Below, one piece after another: positions 8,235 through 17,090 of a stretch of DNA of 64,000 nucleotides. The number at the start of each line of letters is the position of its first letter. The first letter of the stretch is position 1. The position numbers and the translations under genes were made by a program. The notes beneath the pieces were generated by a model. It saw only the letters and a program-made list of their open reading frames with translations. It ran no database searches and had not been told where the DNA came from. Source of the DNA: Bradyrhizobium septentrionale (GTDB lineage Bacteria; Pseudomonadota; Alphaproteobacteria; Rhizobiales; Xanthobacteraceae); assembly GCF_011516645.4 (NCBI RefSeq), contig NZ_CP088285.1, forward strand, positions 9,380,501 to 9,444,500. Direction: 5' to 3'.

Positions 8235-9032
8235 TCAGTAATATTTGTGGAAGTGATGCACCGGCCCGTGGCCGTGGCCGACGGCGAAGCGATCGGCAGC
8301 GGCAATCGCGTCAGTGATCCAGGCCTTGGCGTTGCGCACCGCGGCCTCCATCGCCTCGCCCTTCGCGAGCCCCGCTGCGATCGCCGACGACAGCGAGCAG
8401 CCGGTGCCATGCGTGTTTGATGTGGCGATACGCGGCGCTGCCAGCGCGATGCTGCGCTTGCCATCGATCAGATAGTCGATGCTCTCGGCACCGTGCCCGT
8501 GACCACCCTTGACCAGCACCGCGCGGCATCCCATCGCCAGCAATTGCCTGCCCTGCCGTGCGACGTCGGCCTCGCTGGAAGCGACCGGCTGGTTCAGCAA
8601 CGCCGCCGCTTCCGGCAGGTTCGGCGTGACCAGCGATGCCAGCGGAAACAGCATGGCCTTCAGCGCGTCGGCGGCCTCGGCCGCGAGCAGCCGATCGCCC
8701 GAGGTCGCAACCATCACCGGATCGAGCACGATGTGGCGCGGCGCCCAGCGCTTCAGCCCGTCGGCGATCGCAGCGATCGTCTCGGCCTGCGCCACCATGC
8801 CGATCTTGACCGCGCCGACGTCGAGGTCGGAGAACACCGCATCGATCTGGGCCGTGACGAACGCCGCGGGCACCGGATGGATGCCGCTGACACCCCTCGT
8901 GTTCTGCGCGGTCAGCGCCGTGATCGCCGAGGCCCCGAACACCCCGAGCGCGGCAAAGCTCTTGAGGTCGGCCTGGATGCCCGCCCCGCCCGAGGAATCC
9001 GAGCCGGCAATCGTGAGCGCGACCGGCGTCAT
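8235..9032 (-). CDS. thiD: Hydroxymethylpyrimidine/phosphomethylpyrimidine kinase
   Basis: 265-aa ribokinase-fold enzyme that phosphorylates HMP and HMP-P in thiamine pyrimidine synthesis and salvage. Signatures: N-terminal [19 protein letters not shown] (HMP-binding), [32 protein letters not shown], and the C-terminal catalytic/anion-hole motif [20 protein letters not shown]. Length is normal for ThiD. The ATG at 9032 begins the family-typical [12 protein letters not shown]; 28 further upstream codons are open but not conserved. No other thi gene is adjacent and no TPP riboswitch was recognised in the 190-bp spacer upstream. Confidence 0.93.
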   Translation of the reverse strand: MTPVALTIAGSDSSGGAGIQADLKSFAALGVFGASAITALTAQNTRGVSGIHPVPAAFVTAQIDAVFSDLDVGAVKIGMVAQAETIAAIADGLKRWAPRHIVLDPVMVATSGDRLLAAEAADALKAMLFPLASLVTPNLPEAAALLNQPVASSEADVARQGRQLLAMGCRAVLVKGGHGHGAESIDYLIDGKRSIALAAPRIATSNTHGTGCSLSSAIAAGLAKGEAMEAAVRNAKAWITDAIAAADRFAVGHGHGPVHHFHKYY

Positions 9033-9225
9033 CTTGCGGCACCGGCGATTGATACGAATGAGACCATTGCGATCAAGACCATGGCCTGTCCTAGCCCGGC
9101 CGCCCATCGGCAGCAAGTTCGCCTGACTTTACCGCGAGTTGGCCTTGAGTTGTCCTTGCCTTGACCTCTTGCCTTGGCGGCCCGTTTTTGGCCTATAGTC
9201 GCGGAAATCCCCGGAGACGACTTTG

Positions 9226-9471
9226 ATGGTTCCTTTCTTCGTCCAGATCAAATGCAAGCTCGGCCAGTCCTACACCGTCGCCAACGCGCTGGCGGAGGCC
9301 GAGATTGCGTCCGAGATCTACTCCACCGCGGGCAATTACGATCTGCTGGTCAAGTTCTACGTCGACCACGACACCGACATCGGCCATTTCATCAACGAGA
9401 AGGTTCAGGTGATCCCGGGCATCCAGGACACCCTCACCATCATCACCTTCAAGGCGTTCGGCGCGAAGTAG
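9226..9471 (+). CDS. Stand-alone Lrp/AsnC effector-binding (RAM) domain protein
   Basis: 81-aa protein consisting only of the alpha-beta RAM domain of Lrp/AsnC regulators (VPFFVQIKCKLGQSYTVANA, AGNYDLLVKFYVDHDTDIGHF, then GIQDTLTIITFKAFGAK), with no helix-turn-helix. Such single-domain proteins bind amino acids or modulate full-length Lrp proteins. Partner and ligand are unknown here. A GGAGACGA ribosome site at 9213 fits both the ATG at 9226 and a TTG three bases earlier; the ATG is preferred. It is divergent from thiD. Confidence 0.85.
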   Translation: MVPFFVQIKCKLGQSYTVANALAEAEIASEIYSTAGNYDLLVKFYVDHDTDIGHFINEKVQVIPGIQDTLTIITFKAFGAK

Positions 9472-9487
9472 ACTCCGAATCCGCTTT

Positions 9488-9545
9488 CGTCATGGCCGGT
9501 CAGAAGCGCGAAGCGGGTCCTCGCACCAGGTGTCCCGGGCATGAC
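9488..9545. repeat. Degenerate copy of the GTCATGGCCGG intergenic repeat
   Basis: The stretch TCGTCATGGCCGG ... TCCCGGGCATGAC just after the RAM-domain gene resembles a worn version of the palindromic repeat at 63406-63493. The arms are only partly complementary here, so this is a weak call. Confidence 0.35.
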
Positions 9546-9596
9546 CAAGCCAGGTGAAGGCGCCTGACGACATGGATCACGCTCTGAGCGAACCTC

Positions 9597-10529
9597 TCAG
9601 GAATCCTTCGCGGGCTTCTTCACCGGCTTCGGCGGTCCCTCGACCGGCGGCAGCGACTTGATGTATTCGGCGATCGCGTCGCGATCGTTCGGCGAGAGCT
9701 GCGAGGTGTTGCGGATCACGCGCACCATCGATCCGCCGGCGCTATCGCCGTCCGGCGTCTGCCCGCTCTCGAGGAAATAGGCGACATCCTTCGCGCTCCA
9801 GTCCGACAGCCCCCTCGGCGTGATGTTGGGGACCCAGCCCTCGCCCTCCGGGTTCGGGCCGCCGGCGAAGCGCTGCGCGCTGATGATGCCGCCGAGGAAA
9901 TTCCGCGGGCTGTGGCACTCGGCGCAATGGCCAAAGCTGTTGACGAGATAGGCGCCGCGATACCACTGCGCCGAGCGGCTGGGGTCCGCGATGAACGGCT
10001 GGCCGTTCATGAACAGGAATTTCCAGACGCCGACATTGCGCCTGATGTTGAAAGGAAACGGCAAGTCGTGATCGCGCACCTTGCCGACGACCGGCGGCAG
10101 GGTCTTCAGATAGGCAAACAGGTCACGCACGTCATTGAGCTTGGCGTGCTGATAGGACGTGTAGGGAAACGCCGGGAAATAGTGCGTCCCCGACGGCGAG
10201 GTGCCCTTCATGACCGCGGTGACGAAATCCGCCTCGCTCCAGCGGCCGATGCCGTCGTTCGGATCGGGCGAGATGTTCGGCGCATAGAAGGTGCCGAACG
10301 GCGACGGTATCGCAAGGCCGCCACCGAGCCTGGTGCGGTCGTCCTGCTTCGGCACGGCGTGGCAGGAGGAACATCCCCCCGCATTGAACGTTGTGAGGCC
10401 GTTGGCGAGGTTGGGCTGGTAGGCGGGCAGCGCGCTTGCGGCAACGGTCGCGGGGATCGTCAGCCACCAGAACACACCGAAGCCGATTAAGCCGGCCAGG
10501 ATGGCCAGGAGAAGAATTCGTCGCAGCAT
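9597..10529 (-). CDS. Membrane-anchored di-haem cytochrome c
   Basis: 310-aa protein with an N-terminal membrane anchor (LLLAILAGLIGFGVFWWL) and two covalent haem sites, CSSCH (C53, C56, H57) and CAECH (C202, C205, H206), each heading a cytochrome c domain. It resembles the c-type cytochrome subunits that accept electrons from PQQ or flavin dehydrogenases (alcohol, aldehyde or gluconate types) and pass them to the respiratory chain. No dehydrogenase subunit is adjacent, so the donor is unknown. The tail is Lys/Pro-rich (GPPKPVKKPAKDS). It is divergent from the CHRD gene. Confidence 0.85.
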   Translation of the reverse strand: MLRRILLLAILAGLIGFGVFWWLTIPATVAASALPAYQPNLANGLTTFNAGGCSSCHAVPKQDDRTRLGGGLAIPSPFGTFYAPNISPDPNDGIGRWSEADFVTAVMKGTSPSGTHYFPAFPYTSYQHAKLNDVRDLFAYLKTLPPVVGKVRDHDLPFPFNIRRNVGVWKFLFMNGQPFIADPSRSAQWYRGAYLVNSFGHCAECHSPRNFLGGIISAQRFAGGPNPEGEGWVPNITPRGLSDWSAKDVAYFLESGQTPDGDSAGGSMVRVIRNTSQLSPNDRDAIAEYIKSLPPVEGPPKPVKKPAKDS

Positions 10530-10695
10530 TCACCGATCCGTCATTGGTCGCTTCATCGTCTCAACCAGTATGATGGCAACCCGTCGCACAAGCTCGCATC
10601 AAATTTGCCGCAGGCACGATCAATTTGGGAATAAATCCGAAAAGCCGCTGTTTGAAGACTGCAACCATCGTGTGACGTCAAAGGGGAGAGAACCC

Positions 10696-11118
10696 ATGTC
10701 CAACAAGACCTTGCTTGCCGCGCTGACGCTCGGCGCCGCCATCGCCCTCACCGGCCCGGCCTTTGCCGAAAAGCTGACAGCGAAGCTGGACGGCAAGGCG
10801 GAAGTGCCGGCAACCACCACTGCCGGCACCGGCACCGCCGATATCGACTACGACGCCGCGAGCAAGAAGCTCAGCTGGAAGCTGACCTATTCCGGTCTCT
10901 CGGGCCCCGCCACTGCCGCGCACTTCCACGGCCCCGCCGAGGCCGGCAAGAATGCCGGCGTCGCGGTCGCGATCCCGAACGCGACGTCGAGCCCGGTCGA
11001 AGGCAGCGCAACGCTGACCGACGCGCAGGCCGCCGATCTCCTCGCCGGCAAGTACTATGTCAACGTCCACACCGCGGCCAACCCGGGTGGCGAGATCCGC
11101 GGCCAGGTCACGAAGTAG
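10696..11118 (+). CDS. Exported CHRD-domain protein
   Basis: 140-aa protein. It has a Sec signal peptide (MSNKTLLAALTLGAAIALTG, cleavage near AFA-EK), then a single CHRD domain running from KLTAKLDGKAEVPATTT to the end. The domain's hallmark segments HFHGPAEAGKNAG and YYVNVHTAANPGGEIRGQV are present. CHRD domains were first described in chordin; bacterial versions are periplasmic or secreted and their role is unclear. The start is set by an AAGGGGAGAG ribosome site at 10681; a longer in-frame opening upstream lacks one. A hairpin terminator follows at 11148. Confidence 0.85.
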   Translation: MSNKTLLAALTLGAAIALTGPAFAEKLTAKLDGKAEVPATTTAGTGTADIDYDAASKKLSWKLTYSGLSGPATAAHFHGPAEAGKNAGVAVAIPNATSSPVEGSATLTDAQAADLLAGKYYVNVHTAANPGGEIRGQVTK

Positions 11119-11147
11119 ATCCAACAAGAAACGGCCGACACAAAGAA

Positions 11148-11178
11148 GGGCGGACGCTTAGCGGCGTCCGCCCTTTTT
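11148..11178 (+). terminator. Rho-independent terminator after CHRD gene
   Basis: Perfect 10-bp stem GGGCGGACGC (11148-11157) / GCGTCCGCCC (11164-11173) with a 6-nt loop, followed by TTTTT. It lies 30 bp behind the CHRD stop and between convergent genes. Confidence 0.85.
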
Positions 11179-11195
11179 CATTGACCAAAAGGCGC

Positions 11196-11642
11196 TCAGC
11201 CCTTTTTGATGCGGTATGTCTCGTGACAGCCGCCACATTGCTTGCCGATCAGGCCCAGTTCGGCCTTCAGGGTATCAACATCCTTGATCTTGCCCTTGGC
11301 ATCGGCGACCGCCTTGGCAAAGCTCGCAGCCTGCTGCGCAAAACCGGCCTTGTCTTCCCAGATTTTCGGCGAAGGGGTGTAATCCCCATCCAGCTTGACG
11401 CCTTTCATGCTCTCGGGGAACAGCGTCGGAAGCTGCTTGGCGGTGTCCTCGAACTGGGCCAGCGCGGCATTGACGGTCGCCTGGTCGTAGGGCTTCTCGC
11501 CCTTGAGTATCGCCGCCAGCGCGCCCGCATTCTTGCCGTTATCCTTCATCATCCCTTGGGTCTTCTTGACCTGGTCCTGTTGCGCAACGACCGCACCCGC
11601 ACTCAACGCAAGCATCGCGGCAACGATAACAATCCGCTTCAT
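11196..11642 (-). CDS. Cytochrome c' (class II cytochrome c)
   Basis: 148-aa periplasmic protein. The signal peptide MKRIVIVAAMLALSAGAVVA is followed by a four-helix bundle carrying one haem near the C-terminus, CGGCH (C136, C139, H140), the class II arrangement. Cytochromes c' bind NO and are linked to nitrosative stress and denitrification in related bacteria; no denitrification genes are nearby, so that role is not shown here. The ATG at 11642 has a GAGGGG site upstream; a TTG six bases earlier is an alternative start. Confidence 0.9.
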   Translation of the reverse strand: MKRIVIVAAMLALSAGAVVAQQDQVKKTQGMMKDNGKNAGALAAILKGEKPYDQATVNAALAQFEDTAKQLPTLFPESMKGVKLDGDYTPSPKIWEDKAGFAQQAASFAKAVADAKGKIKDVDTLKAELGLIGKQCGGCHETYRIKKG

Positions 11643-11744
11643 CGGCAAAACCCCTCAATCCTGCTCTGTCCCGGTCCGCGGTGTGCGGCCGGCCTGGTTT
11701 GCAAACACCGCAGGCGGAATCCTCATTCCGCCTGCGACAATTCA

Positions 11745-14054
11745 TCAGAGATTATGCCGGCGCTGCGCCTCGCGGATCGCGACCCAGACCCGCTCCGGCG
11801 TGGCCGGCATGTCGATGTGGTCGATTCCGTATTCGCGATGCAGGCCCTCGACGATCGCGTTGACGACCGCCGGGCACGAGCCGATCGCACCGGCCTCGCC
11901 TGCGCCCTTCACGCCGAGCGGGTTGGTCGTGCAGGGCACGTTATGGGTCTCGAACACGAAGGACGGACCGTCGGAGGCGCGCGGCAGCGCATAATCCATG
12001 AACGTGCCGGTAACGAGCTGACCGTCGGCCGGGCTGTAGACCGCCTGCTCCATCAGCGCCTGCCCGATGCCCTGCATCGCGCCGCCATGAACCTGGCCCG
12101 CAAGCATCAGCGGATTGAGCGTGACGCCGAAATCGTCGACGATGACGTAGCTGACGATCTTGATGATGCCGGTGGCCGGATCGATCTCGACCTCGGCGAG
12201 ATGCGTGCCGTTCGGATAGGTGCCGTCGGCGCTGGCAAACGTCGCGCTGGCGTTCATCTTCGAGGTATCGCCGCCGGGACGTTTGGCGAGATCGGCAAAG
12301 CTGACCGAGCGGTCGGTGCCGGCGATGCGGATGCGGCCATCGGCAATCTCGAGGTCGCCGGTGCCGGCTTCCAGCGCCTGCGCCGCGAGCTCCTTCAGCT
12401 TGTTGCCGAGGTCGTGCGTCGCCCGCTGCACGCTGACGCCGCCCGACGGGATCGATGCCGAGCCGCCGGTGCCCAGCCCGGTCGCGATCTTGTCGGTGTC
12501 GCCCTGCAGCACGTGGACGCGCTCGGGCGGCACGCCGAACTGCTCGGCGACGATCTGCGCATAGGCGGTCTGGTGACCCTGCCCGCTCGACTGCGTGCCG
12601 ATCAGGATCGAGATATCGCCATTGGCATCGAGCGCCACATTGGCGGTCTCCTCGCCCATGGTGCCGCAGACCTCGACATAGCTCGCCATGCCGATGCCGC
12701 GCACCAGGCCGTCCTTCTTCGCCGCCTTGGCGCGTTTCGAAAACTCCTTCCAGTTGGCAATCTCCATCGCGCGCTTCATGTGCGCGACGAAGTCGCCGGA
12801 GTCGTAGACCTTGCCGGTCGCGGTCGTGTAGGGCAGCGACTTCGGCGGAATGAAATTCTTCCGCCTGATGGCATCGGGCGTCATGCCGAGTTTTCGCGCG
12901 GCCGCATCGACCAGCCGCTCGATGACGTAGGCGGCTTCCGGGCGGCCGGCGCCGCGATAGGCATCGACCGGCACCGTGTTGGTGAACACGGTGCGGACCC
13001 GGCAGTGGAAGGCCTGAATGTCATAGAGGCCCGGCAGCATGCCGGCACCGCCATGCGGGATATAGGGCGCAAAGGTCGAGAGATACGCGCCCATGTCGCC
13101 CATCAGGTCGACATCCATGCCGAGGAATTTGCCGTCCTCGGCGAGCGCCATCTTCGCGGTGGTGAGATTGTCGCGGCCCTGCGCGTCGCCCATGAAATGG
13201 TCGGAGCGCTCGGCGGTCCATTTGATGGTCTTCTTGAGCTTGCGGGCGGCGACCGAGATCAGTGCATATTCGCGATAGGGAAACAGTTTGGTGCCGAAGC
13301 CGCCGCCGACATCGGGGCAGATCACCCGCATGTTTTCCTTCGGCATCTTCAGGATCATGTCGCAGAGGATCTCGCGCAGGCGATGGCTGCCCTGGCTGCC
13401 GATCGTCAGCGTCAGATGATCCTTCCTGGCGTCGTATTCGGCGACCGCCGCGCGCGTCTCCATGAAATTGGTGATGACGCGCGGATTGACGATGGTGATC
13501 TCGGCCACCGCATGCGCCTTGGCGGAAGCATCTTCCGCGGCCTTCTTGTCGCCGATCGAGACGTCGAACAGCACATTGCCGGGCTTGTCCGGCCACACCT
13601 GCGGCGCGCCCTTCTTCACCGCGTTGACGAGGCCAGCCACGGCCGGCAGCGGCGTCCATTTGACGTCGATCGCCTCGATCGCGTCACGGGCATGATCGAC
13701 GGTATCGGCGACCACGAAGGCTATGGCGTCGCCGACATGGCGCACTTCGTCCTTCGCCAGGATCGGATAAGGCGGCGCGGTGAACGGATCGGTTTCGAGA
13801 TTGAACAGGCATGGCAGGCCGCCGAGATCGGCGACATCGGCCGCGGTCAGGATCAGCGCCACGCCGGGCATGCCGCGGGCCTTGCCGGCATCGATCGTGT
13901 AAGTCGCGTGCGCATGCGGCGAGCGCAGCATCAGCGCATGCAATGCGGGAGACGGGGCGACGTCGTCGGTGTAGCGGCCCTTGCCGCGAATCAGAGCGTC
14001 ATCCTCCTTGCGCCGCACACTTTGTCCGACGCCGAACTTGATGGGAGCTGCCAT
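11745..14054 (-). CDS. Form II CoxL-like molybdopterin-binding subunit of a xanthine dehydrogenase-family enzyme
   Basis: 769-aa large (molybdenum) subunit of the xanthine/aldehyde/CO dehydrogenase family. The active-site loop reads AYRGAGR (residues 365-371), the form II signature, rather than the AYRCSFR of true aerobic CO dehydrogenase, so CO oxidation should not be assumed. The N-terminal 'a/b hammerhead' domain (GRYTDDVAPSP, LRSPHAHA) and Mo-binding regions (GQSSGQGHQT, GKGAGE-like VKGAGEAGAIGS) are intact. The FAD (CoxM) and 2Fe-2S (CoxS) subunits normally encoded alongside are absent on both sides. Substrate unknown; relatives oxidise aldehydes, purines or aromatic N-heterocycles. The start at 14054 matches the family N-terminus. 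Confidence 0.88.
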   Translation of the reverse strand: MAAPIKFGVGQSVRRKEDDALIRGKGRYTDDVAPSPALHALMLRSPHAHATYTIDAGKARGMPGVALILTAADVADLGGLPCLFNLETDPFTAPPYPILAKDEVRHVGDAIAFVVADTVDHARDAIEAIDVKWTPLPAVAGLVNAVKKGAPQVWPDKPGNVLFDVSIGDKKAAEDASAKAHAVAEITIVNPRVITNFMETRAAVAEYDARKDHLTLTIGSQGSHRLREILCDMILKMPKENMRVICPDVGGGFGTKLFPYREYALISVAARKLKKTIKWTAERSDHFMGDAQGRDNLTTAKMALAEDGKFLGMDVDLMGDMGAYLSTFAPYIPHGGAGMLPGLYDIQAFHCRVRTVFTNTVPVDAYRGAGRPEAAYVIERLVDAAARKLGMTPDAIRRKNFIPPKSLPYTTATGKVYDSGDFVAHMKRAMEIANWKEFSKRAKAAKKDGLVRGIGMASYVEVCGTMGEETANVALDANGDISILIGTQSSGQGHQTAYAQIVAEQFGVPPERVHVLQGDTDKIATGLGTGGSASIPSGGVSVQRATHDLGNKLKELAAQALEAGTGDLEIADGRIRIAGTDRSVSFADLAKRPGGDTSKMNASATFASADGTYPNGTHLAEVEIDPATGIIKIVSYVIVDDFGVTLNPLMLAGQVHGGAMQGIGQALMEQAVYSPADGQLVTGTFMDYALPRASDGPSFVFETHNVPCTTNPLGVKGAGEAGAIGSCPAVVNAIVEGLHREYGIDHIDMPATPERVWVAIREAQRRHNL

Positions 14055-14545
14055 CGTCTCTCCAATTGCCTTGGTTGTTTGCATACATATTGGCGTGGAT
14101 GTCAGCGAAGCGCAAACCGCTTTCCGCCGCACGAAGCGCGATCACACAACCGGCACCTATGCATTTGATTTGACAACGCAAAACCAGAGCGTTTTGGAGC
14201 GAAGCGGGATACCGGGCCTCTCCACCGGAACGAGGCGCCAAACCATGAGCTGCAGAATCTCACGCAACGGGCCGTGCGAAAACTTCTGATGATAGAGAAT
14301 CCGACCCGACGGATTTGCCGGAGCAGCGGGGATAGAGACGACTGCCAAAGCAACCTGAACTTAACCGCGACACCGAGAGTTTCATCCAGATCAGGTTCTT
14401 CCGCACACTTGGTGCCGGTTGCAGGATTCACAAAAACTACACCAAAGAACCGGAAGAACCCCAGGTTGTGACCGCCGTCTCTGCAAGATTGTCGCGCGAT
14501 ATGCTATGCCGCGTAATTGTAGTTTGGCATTTTGGTTGGGGACCG
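14055..14545. other. Intergenic stretch between divergent CoxL-like and GGDEF-EAL genes
   Basis: About 490 bp without a convincing gene. It holds a second copy of the AGCGTTTTNGAGCGAAG repeat at 14188-14215 and must contain both divergent promoters. The base composition is less GC-rich than the flanking genes. Short open frames here show no family resemblance or ribosome sites. Confidence 0.6.
14188..14215. repeat. Second copy of the AGCGTTTTCGAGCGAAG repeat family
   Basis: The sequence AGCGTTTTGGAGCGAAGCGG followed by GATACCGG aligns with 5996-6024 with a handful of differences. The hairpin part seen in the first copy is missing here. Confidence 0.55.
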
Positions 14546-17089
14546 ATGGCCGCTCGCAAATTGTCGCAAGGGCAGGCCCCCACGCGGATCGCGCGTCGGC
14601 GTTGGCACGAAGAGCGGTCGTTGCGGTGTGCCATCAGGTTGGCCCGCATGGGCTACTGGGAAGCGGAGAGTCCCGCTGCGACCGATTTCTGGATATCGCC
14701 TGAGCTCGCCGCCTTCTACGAATTCGAGACGGCCGACGGCTTCATCCCCATCGCCACGGTGCGCGAGCGCTATTTGCCTGAAAGCCGGAAGGTTCTGGAG
14801 GCGCATTACGCGGCCTGCTGGGCGGAGGGGCGGCCCTACGCGGTGCAGACGACGCTCCGCAGTTCCGATGGTCGCCTGCTCGACTGTGTGGTGCATGGCG
14901 AGCCGGAATTCGACGCGCACGGTCAGGTCCGGCGCGTGTCCGGCATTGTCCGCGACGTCACGGAGGAGACCTCCGCGCTGCGCCGCCTGGCGGAGAGCGA
15001 GCAACGGCTGGCCGATTTCGTCAGCACCGCCTCGGACTGGTGCTGGGAGAGCGACGCCGCCCATCGGATGCTGCCTTATCCCAAGTCGCTCGCCGGCAAC
15101 GCGGCCTTCCAGACCGTTGCCAGTGGCGGGAGGGCGCGCTGGGATCTGGCTTATGCGCCCGAGGACGCAGAGGCGATGGCGCGGCACCGGGCCGATATGG
15201 AGGCCCACCGCCCTTTTCGCGACTTCATCTATACGCTGATCGGCCAGGACGGGTCGCGCGTCAGCATCTGCACCAGCGGCAAGCCCATCTTCGCCGATGA
15301 CGGCAACTTTCTCGGCTATCGCGGTACGTCCAGCGACATCACCCAGCTTAGGGCGGCCAAGGCGCTGCTCGACCAGCGCACGCGGGCGCTGGAGGAAGCC
15401 CACCGGCTCGGCAAGATCGGCACCTGGAGCTACAGGCTGGACATCGGCCGCACGGTCTGGGCGCCCGAGCTCTACCAGCTTCTCGGCTTCGAGCCCGACG
15501 CGTTCGAGCCGACCAATGAGAACATGAGGCCCTATTTCCTGGACGGCGACGCCGACCGCTTCCGGGAGGTGCAGAAACGGGTCCTGCGCAGCCGCAGGAC
15601 CGAGGCCACCGACCTGCGCATGTTGCACGCGGACGGCACGGCCCGCGATCTTGCGGTGATCTGCAAGGCTGAGGTCGCCCACGACAAGGTCATCGGCATC
15701 ATCGGCACCGTGCAGGACGTCACCGAGCGCAAGGAGGCCGAGCGCCAGCTCGAGCAGCTCGCCTACACCGACCCCTTGACCGGCCTTGCCAATCGCGCGC
15801 TGTTCAAGCGCCGGCTCGCCGACTTGATCGAGGGCTGCGCCCTGGAAGGCCGGAGCGGCGCGCTGCTGCTCATCGACCTCGATCGCTTCAAGGAGGTCAA
15901 CGACTCCCTCGGCCATGCCGCCGGCGACGAATTGCTGATCCGGGTGGCGGCTGTATTGCGGCAGGACCTGGGGCCGCGCGCCTTCATCGCCCGGCTCGGC
16001 GGCGACGAATTCGCCGTGCTGGCGGAGGGATGCGGCATGTCCGACGCCGCGCTGACCGGGCTTGCCGATCGGCTCATCGCCAAGCTGTCCGGCCCCGTCG
16101 ATCTCATCGAGGGCGAGGCCTTTGTCGGCGCCACCATCGGCATCGCCCGCCTGCCGGAGCATGGCGCAGCGGCGGAGAGCGCCGTGCGCAATGCGGACCT
16201 GGCGCTGTACATGGCCAAGGAGGCCGGGCGCGGCCGGGCACAACTGTTCGAGCCGGTTCATGCGCAGGCGGTCGATCAAAGGCTCGATCTCGGCCGGCAT
16301 CTGCGCCGCGCCGTGGAGGCCGGCGCCCTCGAGGCCCATTACCAGCCGCAGGTGGACCTGAGGACCGGCCGCGTCACCGGCTTCGAAGCGCTGCTGCGCT
16401 GGACCCATCCCGAGCGCGGGCCGATCTCGCCGGCGGAGTTCATCCCCATCGCCGAAAGCTCCGGGCTCATCGTTGATCTCGGCCTGTGGGTGCTGCGCGA
16501 GGCCTGCCGGCAGGGCCGCGCCTGGCTGGATGCCGGGCTGCCGCAGCGCTCCGTCTCGGTCAATGTCTCGCCGGCGCAGATCTGGAACGTGGATTTCGAG
16601 ACGGCAGTCTCGGCCGTGCTGGCGGAGACCGGCTTTCCGGCTGAGCTGCTCTGCCTCGAGCTCACCGAAAGCCTGTTCGTGGATCATACCGAGCAGCGGA
16701 TCAGTCGCACGCTGACGGCGCTCTCCGGTCTCGGCATCCGGCTGGCGCTGGACGATTTCGGCTCGGGCTATTCCTCGCTCGGCTATCTGACGCGCCTGCC
16801 CTTCGACTGGCTGAAGGTGGACCGCGCCTTCGTCGATGGCATTTCCACCGCGCCGGAGAAGCGCAAACTACTCGGCGGCATCATCGCTTTGTCGCACGGG
16901 CTGGGCATGAAGGTGGTGGCCGAGGGGGCCGAACTGCCGGCCGAACTGGACGTGCTCGGCGGGCTCGATTGCGACCTGGTGCAGGGCTTCGTCTTCTCCC
17001 CGCCCGTCGCCGCCGACAAGGCGCCGCTGGTGGCCGCCAGCATCGAGGGCAAGGCGTGCCGGATACAGCCGAAACGGGTTAGCCTCTAG
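14546..17089 (+). CDS. PAS-containing bifunctional diguanylate cyclase/phosphodiesterase (PAS-PAS-PAS-GGDEF-EAL)
   Basis: 847-aa cytoplasmic c-di-GMP enzyme. Three PAS-like sensor modules (roughly residues 30-150, 155-270, 285-400) precede a GGDEF domain with intact GGDEF (485-489) and an EAL domain with EAL (614-616). EAL metal and catalytic motifs SVNVSPAQ, LELTES, LDDFGSGYSS and KVDRAFV are kept, so both activities are plausible. The product-inhibition I-site (RxxD five residues before GGDEF) is absent; GPRA occupies it. No membrane segment is seen, so sensing is probably intracellular. The ATG at 14546 has a TTGGGG site just upstream; a GTG at 14468 would add 26 non-conserved residues. 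Confidence 0.92.
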   Translation: MAARKLSQGQAPTRIARRRWHEERSLRCAIRLARMGYWEAESPAATDFWISPELAAFYEFETADGFIPIATVRERYLPESRKVLEAHYAACWAEGRPYAVQTTLRSSDGRLLDCVVHGEPEFDAHGQVRRVSGIVRDVTEETSALRRLAESEQRLADFVSTASDWCWESDAAHRMLPYPKSLAGNAAFQTVASGGRARWDLAYAPEDAEAMARHRADMEAHRPFRDFIYTLIGQDGSRVSICTSGKPIFADDGNFLGYRGTSSDITQLRAAKALLDQRTRALEEAHRLGKIGTWSYRLDIGRTVWAPELYQLLGFEPDAFEPTNENMRPYFLDGDADRFREVQKRVLRSRRTEATDLRMLHADGTARDLAVICKAEVAHDKVIGIIGTVQDVTERKEAERQLEQLAYTDPLTGLANRALFKRRLADLIEGCALEGRSGALLLIDLDRFKEVNDSLGHAAGDELLIRVAAVLRQDLGPRAFIARLGGDEFAVLAEGCGMSDAALTGLADRLIAKLSGPVDLIEGEAFVGATIGIARLPEHGAAAESAVRNADLALYMAKEAGRGRAQLFEPVHAQAVDQRLDLGRHLRRAVEAGALEAHYQPQVDLRTGRVTGFEALLRWTHPERGPISPAEFIPIAESSGLIVDLGLWVLREACRQGRAWLDAGLPQRSVSVNVSPAQIWNVDFETAVSAVLAETGFPAELLCLELTESLFVDHTEQRISRTLTALSGLGIRLALDDFGSGYSSLGYLTRLPFDWLKVDRAFVDGISTAPEKRKLLGGIIALSHGLGMKVVAEGAELPAELDVLGGLDCDLVQGFVFSPPVAADKAPLVAASIEGKACRIQPKRVSL

Positions 17090-17090
17090 G

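Noticed and set aside
11745..14054. Aerobic CO dehydrogenase (form I)
   Set aside because: The loop is AYRGAGR, not AYRCSFR, and partner subunits are absent.
11181..14168. Antisense open frame of about 995 codons over the CoxL-like gene
   Set aside because: Composition is Arg/His/Asp-rich without motifs; the other strand encodes a full molybdenum hydroxylase subunit and cytochrome c'.
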